The notes below the pieces were generated by a model. It worked only from the letters and a program-made list of their open reading frames with translations. It was not told the DNA's origin and did not search any database. This document shows, piece after piece, positions 43,069-52,446 of a stretch of 64,000 bases of DNA. How positions within the stretch are numbered: position 1 is the stretch's first letter; every line of letters begins with the position of its first letter. A program made the position numbers and the translations under genes. This DNA is from Chryseobacterium lactis (GTDB taxonomy: Bacteria; Bacteroidota; Bacteroidia; Flavobacteriales; Weeksellaceae): the NCBI RefSeq assembly GCF_003815875.1, contig NZ_CP033924.1, forward strand, positions 5,332,001-5,396,000, given 5' to 3'.

Positions 43069-44652
43069 TTACTCCATTAATGGTAAAAAACATATGAAAT
43101 ATTCACCATCAACAGAAATATTAAGAGAATTAATCCTAAAATATTCATAAATTTGATTCAAATAATCAATTCCGAATTTCTCTCCCTGTACGGCTTCCGT
43201 TTTAGGTTGCCATGTATTTTTTACCGTAATCCCATGCTCCTCAACGGTAATAATAATCTCCAAAGGTTGATCTATTGTGGCAATATTATGCTTTATAGCA
43301 TTTTCCGTGACTACCTGAAGTGATAGGTAAGGAATTCTCTTTTCCAGACTTTTTTCATCCTTAATGATGAGATTAAATGTCATTTCTTCATCAAATCTGC
43401 TTTTCAAAAGATCCATATACTGCTTTATAAACTTAATTTCCTGAGAAACGGGAACAATATTCTCTTTAGGAGGCACGATGAGATACCGATAAATCTTGGA
43501 AAGATTCATGGTAAACTTCTGAGCATTCTCTTTATTAATTCCGATCAGCATATAAAGAGAGTTCAGAGAGTTAAAAAGAAAGTGAGGATTGATGTTGTTT
43601 TTAAGCTGCTGTAACTGATTGATCACTTCTGCTTTATGCATCTTTTCATTCTCAATCAGAAGCATATTCTTTTCCGACTGTACTTTTTCTTTCTCTTTGT
43701 AAGCAATAGCAGTTGCTCTCTGAAATAAAATAAAAACGGTTACAATAAGAAACAGGGCTGCCAGGAAAATGTAAATGGTATAGGTCTTTATCTTGTTGAT
43801 ATTTTCATCAATAATGAAATTAACATGGTTTACCACTGTATATCCATCAAAATTATCGGTCTTTAAAGGTTTTATAAAGCGGGTTACCTCAACTCCCAGA
43901 TATTCTGAGATGGCTGTACTTTTAGTATATCCGGATTCAGCAGTCCTACATAACGTATCCTTTGGCTGTATATCTGTAAAATCATAAATATTCTTCCCAA
44001 TATATTTTTTTTCAGGATGGGTGATACAAATTCCTTCTTTTGTAAAAACGTAAGCGTAGGTATTTGAACTTTTATCTACATTGATAAAGTATTGATGCAG
44101 ATCGTCAAGACTTACGGTAGACCCATAATACAATCGGTTTTTATCGGGAAGTACGAGAGAATCGTAACTCACCCAATACATACTGTCTTTTCTGGTAACT
44201 AAAAGATCTTTGAAATGTCCGGGACCATTATTTTTGATAACAATTGACTGTTCCGGATTTTTCTTATTTTCAAAAATATCCGATAATGGATTATTACTTT
44301 CAGTCTTTCCGGAACTACTGTTTTCGTATTGGTACCAGCTGTAAGGTAACAGATTTCGTTTTTTATTTAAGTCATTTAAAACAGAAGAATATTCCTTATA
44401 ATTCTTAAGGCCGTCTTTTTGGATCAGTGCCCGAAGCAAATACTGATATTCTTCAATATTCCGAAATTCATGCTCTACCGATTCATATTTGCGAAAGAAA
44501 GTTTTCTTGGCAAAATCATCGGTATTTTTACGACTGTCTTCGGCAATTAACAGACTTAAAACGGCAAATGCTGCCACAGCAATGAAGCAGGCAGACAAAG
44601 CGGTTATGTAAACAGATTTTTGGGATAAGGCGTGTTTAAAATTAATATTCAA
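43069..44652 (-). CDS. LytS-type sensor histidine kinase
   Basis: The 527-aa protein has a transmembrane helix at ~13-36, an extracytoplasmic Cache-like sensor (~40-285, FTKEGICITHPEKKYIGKNI), a second helix at ~291-311 and a His_kinase/HATPase core with NINPHFLFNSLNSLYML (His357) and VVTENAIKHN. The Cache fold usually binds small amino acids or organic acids. It heads the leftward cluster protease-susC-susD-response regulator, and probably forms a two-component system with the LytTR protein at the other end. Confidence 0.88.
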   Translation of the reverse strand: MNINFKHALSQKSVYITALSACFIAVAAFAVLSLLIAEDSRKNTDDFAKKTFFRKYESVEHEFRNIEEYQYLLRALIQKDGLKNYKEYSSVLNDLNKKRNLLPYSWYQYENSSSGKTESNNPLSDIFENKKNPEQSIVIKNNGPGHFKDLLVTRKDSMYWVSYDSLVLPDKNRLYYGSTVSLDDLHQYFINVDKSSNTYAYVFTKEGICITHPEKKYIGKNIYDFTDIQPKDTLCRTAESGYTKSTAISEYLGVEVTRFIKPLKTDNFDGYTVVNHVNFIIDENINKIKTYTIYIFLAALFLIVTVFILFQRATAIAYKEKEKVQSEKNMLLIENEKMHKAEVINQLQQLKNNINPHFLFNSLNSLYMLIGINKENAQKFTMNLSKIYRYLIVPPKENIVPVSQEIKFIKQYMDLLKSRFDEEMTFNLIIKDEKSLEKRIPYLSLQVVTENAIKHNIATIDQPLEIIITVEEHGITVKNTWQPKTEAVQGEKFGIDYLNQIYEYFRINSLNISVDGEYFICFLPLME

Positions 44653-44934
44653 TTCTTCTACATTCTTATTTTCCTTAAAGAAAAATTCAGCAACACTTAC
44701 AAAAGAGCTTCTTTTAATATTCTTTCTTCTACAGATAAATTATTCGTTTGCAAAGATATAACAAAGATTCCAGGACCATAAAGTGAATTAAAATAACAAT
44801 GATTTTTTTTGATTTTGAAGGAATAATAAAGGAAGCAGTAAGTCTTAAAATTAGTTAATATACATGCTTTAACAGCATAATCAGCTTTTTATATTTTGAA
44901 AATTAATTATCTTCGCCTACAAATCGTATTTGAA

Positions 44935-46110
44935 ATGAAGAAGATCATCTCCGGGATATCTATTTTTTGTGCTGTCATTATTTCTGCTCAGGAAGCAATT
45001 CAGTTTCAGGAACTACCATACAAAGACATTATTGCAAAAGCCAAAAAGGAAAAAAAGTTGGTTTTTATTGATGCTTATGCTTCATGGTGTGGCCCCTGCA
45101 AAATGATGGAAAAAAATGTGTTCACTCAAAAATCCGTCGGAGAGTATTTCAATACCAACTTTATCAATGCAAGATTTGATATGGAAAAGGGAGAAGGGAG
45201 AGAAATCGCTTCCAAATTTGGAGTTCGCTCCTACCCTACCTATCTTTTCCTGAATGGTGAAGGCGAGCTTGTGTCAAGAAACACCGGTTATATGGAGGAA
45301 AGTCTTTTTGTGGCAATGGCCCAGGACATCAACGCTCCGGGTAATAAAAAAGGATCCCTGAAGGAACGATTTGCCAATGGAGAAAAGAATCCTGAATTCC
45401 TGATCAATGTAATGAAGTTGAATTCAGAAACGGATTATAACTTTGCGAAAAAAGCTTCTGAAAGATATTTTGAAAATAAAAAGAAAACAGAGGAACTTTC
45501 AAAAGAGGAAGTTGGTTTCCTGTTGTACTTCTTAAAATCAACTGAAGATGGCAATTATTCTACCTTTACTTCCAGGAAAGCCGAAATTATTAAATTCCTC
45601 CCGGAAGAAACTTACAACGAATTTGATGCTCAGATTAAATTATCAAAAATAGTAGAACAGTCTATTGATGATAAAAACAAAAGAATCAACGAAGACTCCT
45701 TTATGAAGGCCGCTGAACCTTTGGTAGGAAAACAAGCCGCTATGACGAAGCTCAACCAGACAAAACTTGCCTTCTACGAGCAAAATGCTAATTTTCCGGA
45801 ATACGAAAAAGCTGCATTAGACTACTATAAAAATTCGGATAGTTTTGAGCCTAATGAACTTTTAAGAGCTGCATGGGTATTCGCTGATCATGTAAAGACA
45901 GTCTCCTCTTTAAAGAAAGCTACAGAATGGGCAGAAAAATCTGTCATGAGAGGAGAAACCTCCGAAAATACCTATATTCTTGCAAAGCTTTATTACCTGA
46001 CTGGCAATAAAGAAATGGCTAAGAGCTATGCAGAAATGTCGAAAAATATGGCTGTACAAGCCAACAGCGATTCTAAACTGGCAGAAGAATTATTAAAGCA
46101 AATAAAATAA
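44935..46110 (+). CDS. Secreted thioredoxin-fold protein
   Basis: From ATG 44,935 (391 aa) there is a signal peptide (AVIISAQ), then a thioredoxin domain with YASWCGPCK (Cys52, Cys55), and a long helical C-terminal part (~160-391, TPR-like). Such proteins reduce or oxidise cysteines in the periplasm. The following DUF3575 gene is 7 bp away. Confidence 0.85.
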   Translation: MKKIISGISIFCAVIISAQEAIQFQELPYKDIIAKAKKEKKLVFIDAYASWCGPCKMMEKNVFTQKSVGEYFNTNFINARFDMEKGEGREIASKFGVRSYPTYLFLNGEGELVSRNTGYMEESLFVAMAQDINAPGNKKGSLKERFANGEKNPEFLINVMKLNSETDYNFAKKASERYFENKKKTEELSKEEVGFLLYFLKSTEDGNYSTFTSRKAEIIKFLPEETYNEFDAQIKLSKIVEQSIDDKNKRINEDSFMKAAEPLVGKQAAMTKLNQTKLAFYEQNANFPEYEKAALDYYKNSDSFEPNELLRAAWVFADHVKTVSSLKKATEWAEKSVMRGETSENTYILAKLYYLTGNKEMAKSYAEMSKNMAVQANSDSKLAEELLKQIK

Positions 46111-46117
46111 TACATTG

Positions 46118-46747
46118 ATGAATTTTAAATTAGTAACAGCAGTTTTAGCCTTCTTATCAGTTGGAACTATCAATGCTCAGGAAAATGGACAGGGACAGGA
46201 TAAAAGCTTATATATAAAAGGTAATGCTCTGTTTATTCCGATCGGGATTTTAAATGCAGGAGTAGAAAAACAAATCAGTCCCAAATATACGATCCAGGGA
46301 GATGTTTTTATTTCCCCATGGAAATCTTTTGCAGGACACGAAATGCAATTTTATTCTGCATCCATTGAAGGAAGGTATTATTTCAAAGAGGCTTTCAAGC
46401 ACTGGTACGTTGGGGCTAATATTGCATTTGCTGCTTACAATGCACAAAAATGGAATTATTGGAATAATAACAATCTTACTGTGACGGACAATGGAGATAT
46501 TCTCTTAAGTTCCAATCTATATCAAAAGGGATATTCAGTAATGCTTGGTGCTACAGGAGGATACCAATTTCAACTGTCCGATCGTTTGAATCTTGATGTG
46601 TATGCCACAATTGGAACATCACAAGGCTTTTATAAAGGTTATGACCGTACAACAGGACTTCGTTATGATGGAGCAGACAAACTTAATAAAAGCGGGGAAA
46701 TCATCCCTTACAGAGGCGGTATCATGATCTCTTACAAATTAAAATAA
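46118..46747 (+). CDS. DUF3575 outer-membrane beta-barrel protein
   Basis: The 209-aa protein from ATG 46,118 has a signal peptide (GTINAQ) and barrel strands YIKGNALFIPIG, YYFKEAFKHWYVGANI and RGGIMISYKLK ending in a charged-hydrophobic strand, as in DUF3575. The role is unknown. It appears co-transcribed with the thioredoxin-fold gene. Confidence 0.78.
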   Translation: MNFKLVTAVLAFLSVGTINAQENGQGQDKSLYIKGNALFIPIGILNAGVEKQISPKYTIQGDVFISPWKSFAGHEMQFYSASIEGRYYFKEAFKHWYVGANIAFAAYNAQKWNYWNNNNLTVTDNGDILLSSNLYQKGYSVMLGATGGYQFQLSDRLNLDVYATIGTSQGFYKGYDRTTGLRYDGADKLNKSGEIIPYRGGIMISYKLK

Positions 46748-46751
46748 TATA

Positions 46752-46958
46752 ATGAAACCATTCGGAAAAAATCATATTATCATTTCAGTGATCACTTTTG
46801 TGATCCTTTTTTTAATGAATTATATCGGGAATGATCTGCCTGATAAACTACAAAGGGCATTGCTAACAGCTTTTGCAGGAGTTGTCGGTTTAACGCTGGG
46901 TCTTTTTATATTGAACAGGGGCAAGAATGATAAAAACCCGCCCCAGAATTTTGATTAA
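46752..46958 (+). CDS. Small two-helix membrane protein
   Basis: The 68-aa product has two membrane helices (IIISVITFVILFLMNYIG and ALLTAFAGVVGLTLGLFIL) and a basic tail. It follows the DUF3575 gene by 4 bp and its stop abuts the convergent namZ-like gene. Function unknown. Confidence 0.65.
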   Translation: MKPFGKNHIIISVITFVILFLMNYIGNDLPDKLQRALLTAFAGVVGLTLGLFILNRGKNDKNPPQNFD

Positions 46959-48155
46959 CTAATCTTTGTACATTACATACCTGGTTCTGATTTTTTCAAA
47001 ACCTTCCAGATCTTTTTTCCATGAAGCTTTAATCTCCGGAATTGATTTTCCTGCAATAATTTGCTTTCTGAATTCATCAGTTCCGGAAAGAGTATCAAAC
47101 CATAAGTTTTTCAAAAAGAAATCCAATTGAGGATTTTTATAATTTTTATAGGCTTTGATCACCCATTCCAGATTCAATTCCCTTAAATCTTTCGGATAAT
47201 CGGAAAGATTTTCACCGTAGCACAATTTGCCATTCAGGAAAGGATCTTTTGCTCCATAGCTAGGCTTTGGAGTAAACTGGTAAGGTAATTTTTCCGTCCA
47301 GGGAGAACCGTAAATCTGAAAAGGCAACTCTGTACCTCTTCCTACAGAAACCTGAGTCCCTTCAAAAAAACATAAGCTCGGATATAAGTTAATTGCTTTA
47401 TCATTAGGTAAATTTGGAGAAGGTTTATCTAAAATCTGATAGCGTTGTTTTTTATGATAATTCTTCATAGGAACCACCGTATATTTTGCCTGAACGCCAT
47501 TTTTAAGCCACTTTTCACCATTTACCATTTTTCCGTATTCACCAATTGTCAGCCCATAAACCACAGGAACTTCATGCATTCCCACAAAACTTGCCCATTT
47601 CTTTTTTAAAACCGGTCCGTCGGTATATCCATCATGTGGATTCGGGCGATCCAGCACCATTACCTCAACATTATTTTCAGCACCAGCTTCCATAAGGTAG
47701 GTTAAAGTAGAAATATAAGTATAGAATCGCACTCCAACATCCTGAATATCAAAAACAACGATATCAATATCTTTTAACTGTTCCGGTTTTGGTTTTTTAT
47801 TATTTCCATATAAAGAAACAATGGGGATTCCGGTTTTAACATCTACTCCATTTTTCACTTTTGCGCCTGCATCTGCATCTCCTCTGAAACCATGCTCCGG
47901 AGCAAAAATAGCTTTGATCTTTATATTATTTTTTACTAAAAAGTCTACCAAATGGGTTCTGTCATTCATCAATCCTGTTTGATTGGTTACAATTCCGATT
48001 GTTTTATTTTTTAACAACGGCAGATACACTTCAGGTTGATCCGCGCCGGTTTTGAAATCCGGTTGAACTTGAGTTTGAGAATAATATTGATTGAATACTC
48101 CTAAAAAAATTAGGCAAATCAGAAGTAAATTTTTAATTTTGAAATCTAAATTCAT
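46959..48155 (-). CDS. namZ: Exo-beta-N-acetylmuramidase NamZ (DUF1343)
   Basis: The 398-aa protein starts at ATG 48,155, where a signal peptide (LLLICLIFLGVFNQYYSQ) begins; longer frames read antisense into the divergent permease gene. The DUF1343 signature is clear: GIVTNQTG, FAPEHGFRG, DIQDVGVRFYTYISTLTYLME, DRPNPHDG and YPSLCFFEGTQVSVGRGTELPFQ. Family members remove terminal MurNAc from peptidoglycan fragments. It is a cell-wall recycling enzyme. Confidence 0.88.
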   Translation of the reverse strand: MNLDFKIKNLLLICLIFLGVFNQYYSQTQVQPDFKTGADQPEVYLPLLKNKTIGIVTNQTGLMNDRTHLVDFLVKNNIKIKAIFAPEHGFRGDADAGAKVKNGVDVKTGIPIVSLYGNNKKPKPEQLKDIDIVVFDIQDVGVRFYTYISTLTYLMEAGAENNVEVMVLDRPNPHDGYTDGPVLKKKWASFVGMHEVPVVYGLTIGEYGKMVNGEKWLKNGVQAKYTVVPMKNYHKKQRYQILDKPSPNLPNDKAINLYPSLCFFEGTQVSVGRGTELPFQIYGSPWTEKLPYQFTPKPSYGAKDPFLNGKLCYGENLSDYPKDLRELNLEWVIKAYKNYKNPQLDFFLKNLWFDTLSGTDEFRKQIIAGKSIPEIKASWKKDLEGFEKIRTRYVMYKD

Positions 48156-48159
48156 AAGC

Positions 48160-49389
48160 TTGAAGTTTCCTTTATATTTCTCTAGAAAAATAGCGTTTTC
48201 CAAAGATAACAAAAATAACCTTTCAAGGGTTATCATCTTCATTGGCAGGCTTTCTGTAGCGTTGGGAATTATTGTATCCTTAATTACAGTAGCAACCGGT
48301 TTCGGCTCCAAAAAAGCTATTAAAGAAAGACTGGCAGATTTCAGCGGACATGTTACGGTGAGATCTACCCGTTCCAATTCCTCTTACAACACATCCATAC
48401 TTGACAATCAGGGACTCAATATTTCTAAAATAAAAGAACTTCCGGATGTAGAAAGCGTGCAAAAATACGTTACCGTCACCGGAATCATGCGTAATGAGCA
48501 CAATTTTGCCGGCATTATCTTCAAGGGAATAGGGAAAGATTTTGACAGTTTGAGATTTAAGAAATTTCTTATTGCCGGGACCACACCAAAAGTGACTGAA
48601 ATAGGCTTTAATAATGATGTGACGATTTCGCAAAAAATAGCCAATGACCTTCACCTTAAATTAAATGACAGCATTGTCACCGTTTTCTTAAAAGCTGATC
48701 AGAAACCTCTTTATCGTAAGTTCAGAATTGTCGGAATCTATAAGACGGATATTAAACTGATCGATGAACAATTTGTAATCGGGGGAATTAATCATGCAAG
48801 AAAAATTCAGGATATGAAACCTGATGAAATAGGTGGAGTTGATATTTTCCTGAAAAATGTAAATGATATTGACAAGGATTTTCCTGAAATTGAAAAACTG
48901 ATCGGTTATAAAAATTATGCAGAAAAAGCTACTGAAAAGTTCCCACAAATTACAGACTGGATCAGTATTTTTGACACCAATATTGCATTGATTATCATCA
49001 TCATGCTAATTGTAGTCGTTATCAACATCATTATGGTTCTGTTGATTCTTATTATTGAGAGAACAAATTCTATTGGTTTGCTGAAGACTTTAGGAGCTAG
49101 TAATGCACAGATAAGAGCTACTTTCATCAATTATACCCTGATCATTATGATTCCGGGACTTTTATATGGAAATGCTATTGGACTTGGACTTATTTTAATT
49201 CAAAAATTCTTTGGAATCATAAAGCTTAATCCTGAAAATTATTATGTGAGTACCGTTCCGGTAGACCTTAATCCGGTTGCCATTATTTCTATTTCTGTAG
49301 GAATTCTGATTATATCCGGATTCGCTTTGATTATTCCAAGCTATCTGATTAGTAAGATTTCTCCGGTTAAGGCTATCAAGTATAATTAG
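48160..49389 (+). CDS. ABC transporter permease (LolE/FtsX-like)
   Basis: A signal-like first membrane helix (SVALGIIVSLITVATGFG), a MacB-type periplasmic domain (~55-260) and three C-terminal helices (IIIIMLIVVVINIIMVLLILI; YTLIIMIPGLLYGNAIGLGLI; VAIISISVGILIISGFALI) give the LolC/LolE layout. The start is probably TTG 48,160, which reads MKFPLYFSRKIAFSK, as in relatives; ATG 48,091 would overlap the divergent namZ start. Length would be 409 aa. It probably exports lipoproteins with a separate ATPase. Confidence 0.8.
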   Translation: MKFPLYFSRKIAFSKDNKNNLSRVIIFIGRLSVALGIIVSLITVATGFGSKKAIKERLADFSGHVTVRSTRSNSSYNTSILDNQGLNISKIKELPDVESVQKYVTVTGIMRNEHNFAGIIFKGIGKDFDSLRFKKFLIAGTTPKVTEIGFNNDVTISQKIANDLHLKLNDSIVTVFLKADQKPLYRKFRIVGIYKTDIKLIDEQFVIGGINHARKIQDMKPDEIGGVDIFLKNVNDIDKDFPEIEKLIGYKNYAEKATEKFPQITDWISIFDTNIALIIIIMLIVVVINIIMVLLILIIERTNSIGLLKTLGASNAQIRATFINYTLIIMIPGLLYGNAIGLGLILIQKFFGIIKLNPENYYVSTVPVDLNPVAIISISVGILIISGFALIIPSYLISKISPVKAIKYN

Positions 49390-49431
49390 AATTGATCATT
49401 GAAAGGTAATTTTTTTCTATTGGCAGCAGTG

Positions 49432-49463
49432 TTATTCACAACTTATCAACATGTTATCCACAG
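49432..49463 (+). promoter_or_regulatory. Cluster of three DnaA-box-like sites
   Basis: TTATTCACA (49,432-49,440), TTATCAACA (49,444-49,452) and TTATCCACA (49,455-49,463) lie in the same orientation 12 and 11 bp apart. The third is the E. coli consensus, the others one mismatch each. They lie in a 122-bp gap before the cysteine synthase gene. They may be a chromosome origin, a DnaA titration site or a DnaA-controlled promoter. Confidence 0.55.
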
Positions 49464-49485
49464 TCGGAATAATTTTAAAAGCCTT

Positions 49486-49493
49486 ATCTTTGC
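49486..49493 (+). promoter_or_regulatory. -7 element before cysteine synthase gene
   Basis: TATCTTTG is a perfect TANNTTTG match 19 bp before the start codon. No TTG is seen at the ideal -33 position, where the DnaA-like cluster ends instead. Confidence 0.55.
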
Positions 49494-49511
49494 ACCGCTT
49501 ATAAAACATTT

Positions 49512-50495
49512 ATGAAATACGCAAAAAATATTCTTGAAACTATAGGAAATACACCGTTGGTAAAACTTAACAAAGTATTAGGTGAAGATTTCCCGGCATT
49601 AGTTTTAGCAAAAGTAGAGACCTTCAATCCCGGAAACTCTGTAAAGGACAGAATGGCTCTTAAAATGATAGAAGACGCTGAAAAAGACGGCAGATTAAAA
49701 CCTGGAGGAACCATTATCGAAGGAACTTCCGGAAATACAGGAATGGGATTGGCACTTGCTGCGATCATCAAAGGCTACAAATGTATTTTTGTAACCAATT
49801 CCAAACAATCAAAAGAAAAATGCGATATTCTTCGTGCTGTAGGAGCAGAAGTTATTGTTTGCCCTACCGATGTAAAACCTACGGATCCTCGTTCTTATTA
49901 TTCAGTATCCAAAAGACTGGCTAAAGAGACCGAAAACGGTTGGTATGTTAATCAATATGACAACTTATCCAACAGAGCCGCTCACTATGAGTCTACAGCT
50001 CCTGAAATCTGGGAACAAACAGAAGGGAAACTGACTCACTTCGTTGTAGGAGCAGGAACGGGAGGTACCATTACAGGATGTGGAACTTTCTTCAAGGAAA
50101 AAAATAAGGATATTAAGGTTATCGGAGTTGATACTTACGGTTCTATTCTTAAAGAATTCCATGAAACCGGAGAATTGCACTATGACCACGCCTACACTTA
50201 TATTACAGAAGGAATCGGAGAAGACATCATTCCTGAAAACTATGATATGGCAGTTATTGATCATTTCGAAAAAGTGACAGATAAAGATGGTGCGATCTAC
50301 GCAAGAAAGCTGGCTAAGGAAGAGGGGATTTTCTGTGGATATTCTGCAGGTAGTGCCATTGCTTCTTTGATTCAGATGAAAGATCAGTTTACTAAAGATG
50401 ATGTCATCGTTGTATTACTTCATGACCATGGTTCGAGATATGTAGGAAAAATCTACAACGACGAGTGGATGAAAGAAATGGGGTGGCTAGAATAA
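49512..50495 (+). CDS. PLP-dependent cysteine synthase/cystathionine beta-synthase-like enzyme
   Basis: The 327-aa protein is a fold-type II PLP enzyme: NPGNSVKDR with Lys45 as the Schiff-base residue, EGTSGNTGMG for substrate/PLP binding, and GAGTGGTITG for phosphate. The C-terminal domain lacks a CBS pair. The likely reaction is beta-replacement of activated serine with sulfide to form cysteine, or with homocysteine to form cystathionine. A bidirectional terminator follows. Confidence 0.88.
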   Translation: MKYAKNILETIGNTPLVKLNKVLGEDFPALVLAKVETFNPGNSVKDRMALKMIEDAEKDGRLKPGGTIIEGTSGNTGMGLALAAIIKGYKCIFVTNSKQSKEKCDILRAVGAEVIVCPTDVKPTDPRSYYSVSKRLAKETENGWYVNQYDNLSNRAAHYESTAPEIWEQTEGKLTHFVVGAGTGGTITGCGTFFKEKNKDIKVIGVDTYGSILKEFHETGELHYDHAYTYITEGIGEDIIPENYDMAVIDHFEKVTDKDGAIYARKLAKEEGIFCGYSAGSAIASLIQMKDQFTKDDVIVVLLHDHGSRYVGKIYNDEWMKEMGWLE

Positions 50496-50540
50496 GCGAA
50501 AGAGTAAGAAATAAATTTACTTTTTAATCATTATAAAACA

Positions 50541-50567
50541 AAAATCAGAGCCGTTGGCTCTGATTTT
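50541..50567. terminator. Bidirectional terminator
   Basis: AAAATCAGAGCC-GTT-GGCTCTGATTTT is a perfect 12-bp stem with A and T tracts on both sides, placed between convergent genes. Confidence 0.9.
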
Positions 50568-50570
50568 TGT

Positions 50571-51101
50571 TTATTGCTTATCAATATTATTTTTTAATAT
50601 AGTTTTGAGGAGATTATATTCCTTCTCACTCATTGATTTCTTTGGAAACATATAACTGTATTTTCCTTCCAGCGCGATAAACTCATTATTGCTGTCAAAA
50701 AAAGAAAAATCTTTCCATTCACTGGTTTCTTTTTCGCCGTCAATATTCACTGTGAAAAAGTTCTGATCCCATCTGATCTCGTAAATCTTGCAGCGGTCGA
50801 GCACATTCAGATAATGATTTACCTGCTTCTTCCATCTTGAAACTTTATTAACGCTTACAGACAGAAAAACTGCACACAGCAGGAATATGAAACTCAAAAA
50901 GTATAAAATCCCATGGCTTTCTTTACTAAAACTATCTTTCAAAAGAAATACAATCAGTAAAATAAGAGCTGCAGCAATGGTTGTTATTGTTTTACTTCTT
51001 GTTGTCGGGGAAAAAAGTAAACTTCCCTGATTTCCATTAAAATAGATATCTTCAAAACTCTTCCTGTCAGGTTTCAATATAATGACCTTCTCCTCATTCA
51101 T
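50571..51101 (-). CDS. YcxB-like membrane protein
   Basis: The 176-aa protein has two membrane helices at ~38-54 and ~65-84, followed by a cytosolic PH-like beta domain (NFFTVNIDGEKETSEWKDFSFF, FPKKSMSEKEY). This is the order of YcxB family proteins, whose role is not established. It is monocistronic or last in the chaperone transcript. Confidence 0.6.
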   Translation of the reverse strand: MNEEKVIILKPDRKSFEDIYFNGNQGSLLFSPTTRSKTITTIAAALILLIVFLLKDSFSKESHGILYFLSFIFLLCAVFLSVSVNKVSRWKKQVNHYLNVLDRCKIYEIRWDQNFFTVNIDGEKETSEWKDFSFFDSNNEFIALEGKYSYMFPKKSMSEKEYNLLKTILKNNIDKQ

Positions 51102-51137
51102 AATTAGTAGTTTGCTTTAAAAAGCTACAAAGCTAAA

Positions 51138-51440
51138 CTAAATATCTTCATATTGCTCACTTATCGCCGAAAGTTTGTTCATCAGCTCTCTATTTCTTTG
51201 GTTTAAAGCTTCCAGTTTTTTAAGCATATTATGGATAACTTCCAAGCCAGGAAGGTTGATTTCAAGATCATAATGCCAGTTAGCAAATTTTTCAAGTTCC
51301 GGTAAATCTTCATACCCCAAATAGTGAATATTATTCTCTATCTGAATCTGTAATAAACCATAATCTACAAGCTCATCAAAAAAAGTAATTTCAATGTTGT
51401 ATATTTTTACGAGTTCTTCCCGTGATATTCTTTCACTCAT
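51138..51440 (-). CDS. cbpM: Chaperone modulator CbpM
   Basis: The 100-aa protein has the MerR-like fold of CbpM (ISREELVKIYNIEITFFDELVDYGLL; LEKFANWHYDLEINLPGLEVIHNML). It inhibits CbpA, the J-protein encoded 3 bp upstream in the same operon. Confidence 0.85.
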   Translation of the reverse strand: MSERISREELVKIYNIEITFFDELVDYGLLQIQIENNIHYLGYEDLPELEKFANWHYDLEINLPGLEVIHNMLKKLEALNQRNRELMNKLSAISEQYEDI

Positions 51441-51443
51441 AGC

Positions 51444-52355
51444 TTAGGAATTTTTTAGTTGTTCAAAAATTTCTTTCTGCTTTTCAGTAAGATTGGTTGG
51501 CAGTTTCACTTCATAGGTTACAAAGAGATCACCATGTTCTCCATCTTTTTTATAGACAGGAAAACCTTTCCCTTTTAACCTTACAGTAACTCCATTTTGA
51601 GTTTCCGGTTTTACCTTAAGATTTACACTTCCGTTCAAAGTATTCACTTTTACATCTCCTCCCAGAACTGCTGTATAGAGATCAATAATTACTTTCGTTT
51701 TCAGATCATCACCAATTCTTTCAAAATCCGGATCCACAGGAATATTGAACGTGATGTACAAATCTCCGTTCGGGCCTCCGTTTACGCCCGGATTCCCATG
51801 TCCTTTCAGTTTGATCTGCTGACCGTCATAAACCCCTGCCGGAATTGTGATTCTTACTTTTTTCCCATTTATTTCAAAGGTTTGCGGGTGTGTTTGGGCG
51901 GCATCTCTCAAATTCAGATTCAATTCAGCTTTTACATCCTGTCCTTTGAACTTACCGGAAGCTCTTCCTCTGGAACTTTTTCCAAAACCACCGCCTCCAC
52001 CGAACATATCTTGGAAGAAATCGGAAAAATCTTCCCCTTCTCCAAAATCAGCTCCGGAATAACTACCGCCATAGTTTTGCTGTTGATATTGCCTTTGTTG
52101 CTGCTGTTGAGCTTTTTCATACTCCTCACCATGTTTCCAGTTTTCACCATACTTGTCGTACTTTGCCCGGTTTTCAGCATTACTAAGGACTTCATTAGCT
52201 TCATTCAGTTCTTTAAACTTTTTTTCAGCTTCTTTATCATCTGGGTTAAGATCAGGATGCAATTTTCTGGCCTGTTTTCGGTAGGCTTTCTTAATATCAT
52301 CCTGGGTAGCGCTTTTATCTACGCCTAAAATTTTATAGTAATCTATATAAGCCAT
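51444..52355 (-). CDS. cbpA: DnaJ-like chaperone CbpA
   Basis: The 303-aa protein has an N-terminal J domain with the HPD motif at 33-35, a Gly/Phe/Gln-rich linker (~70-135; [13 protein letters not shown]), and a C-terminal substrate-binding domain ([20 protein letters not shown]). It lacks the zinc finger of DnaJ, as CbpA does. It stimulates DnaK; pairing with CbpM confirms the type. Confidence 0.92.
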   Translation of the reverse strand: MAYIDYYKILGVDKSATQDDIKKAYRKQARKLHPDLNPDDKEAEKKFKELNEANEVLSNAENRAKYDKYGENWKHGEEYEKAQQQQQRQYQQQNYGGSYSGADFGEGEDFSDFFQDMFGGGGGFGKSSRGRASGKFKGQDVKAELNLNLRDAAQTHPQTFEINGKKVRITIPAGVYDGQQIKLKGHGNPGVNGGPNGDLYITFNIPVDPDFERIGDDLKTKVIIDLYTAVLGGDVKVNTLNGSVNLKVKPETQNGVTVRLKGKGFPVYKKDGEHGDLFVTYEVKLPTNLTEKQKEIFEQLKNS

Positions 52356-52446
52356 AGAAACGATATTTACTCAAATTTATGAAATTTAGGTCTGAAAATT
52401 GTATAACAGAATGTTAAAAATAAAACTATCTTTGATAAAAAACCGC

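Noticed and set aside
51597..52328. 243-codon frame antisense to cbpA
   Set aside because: It mirrors the conserved J-protein gene and has the composition expected of a shadow frame.
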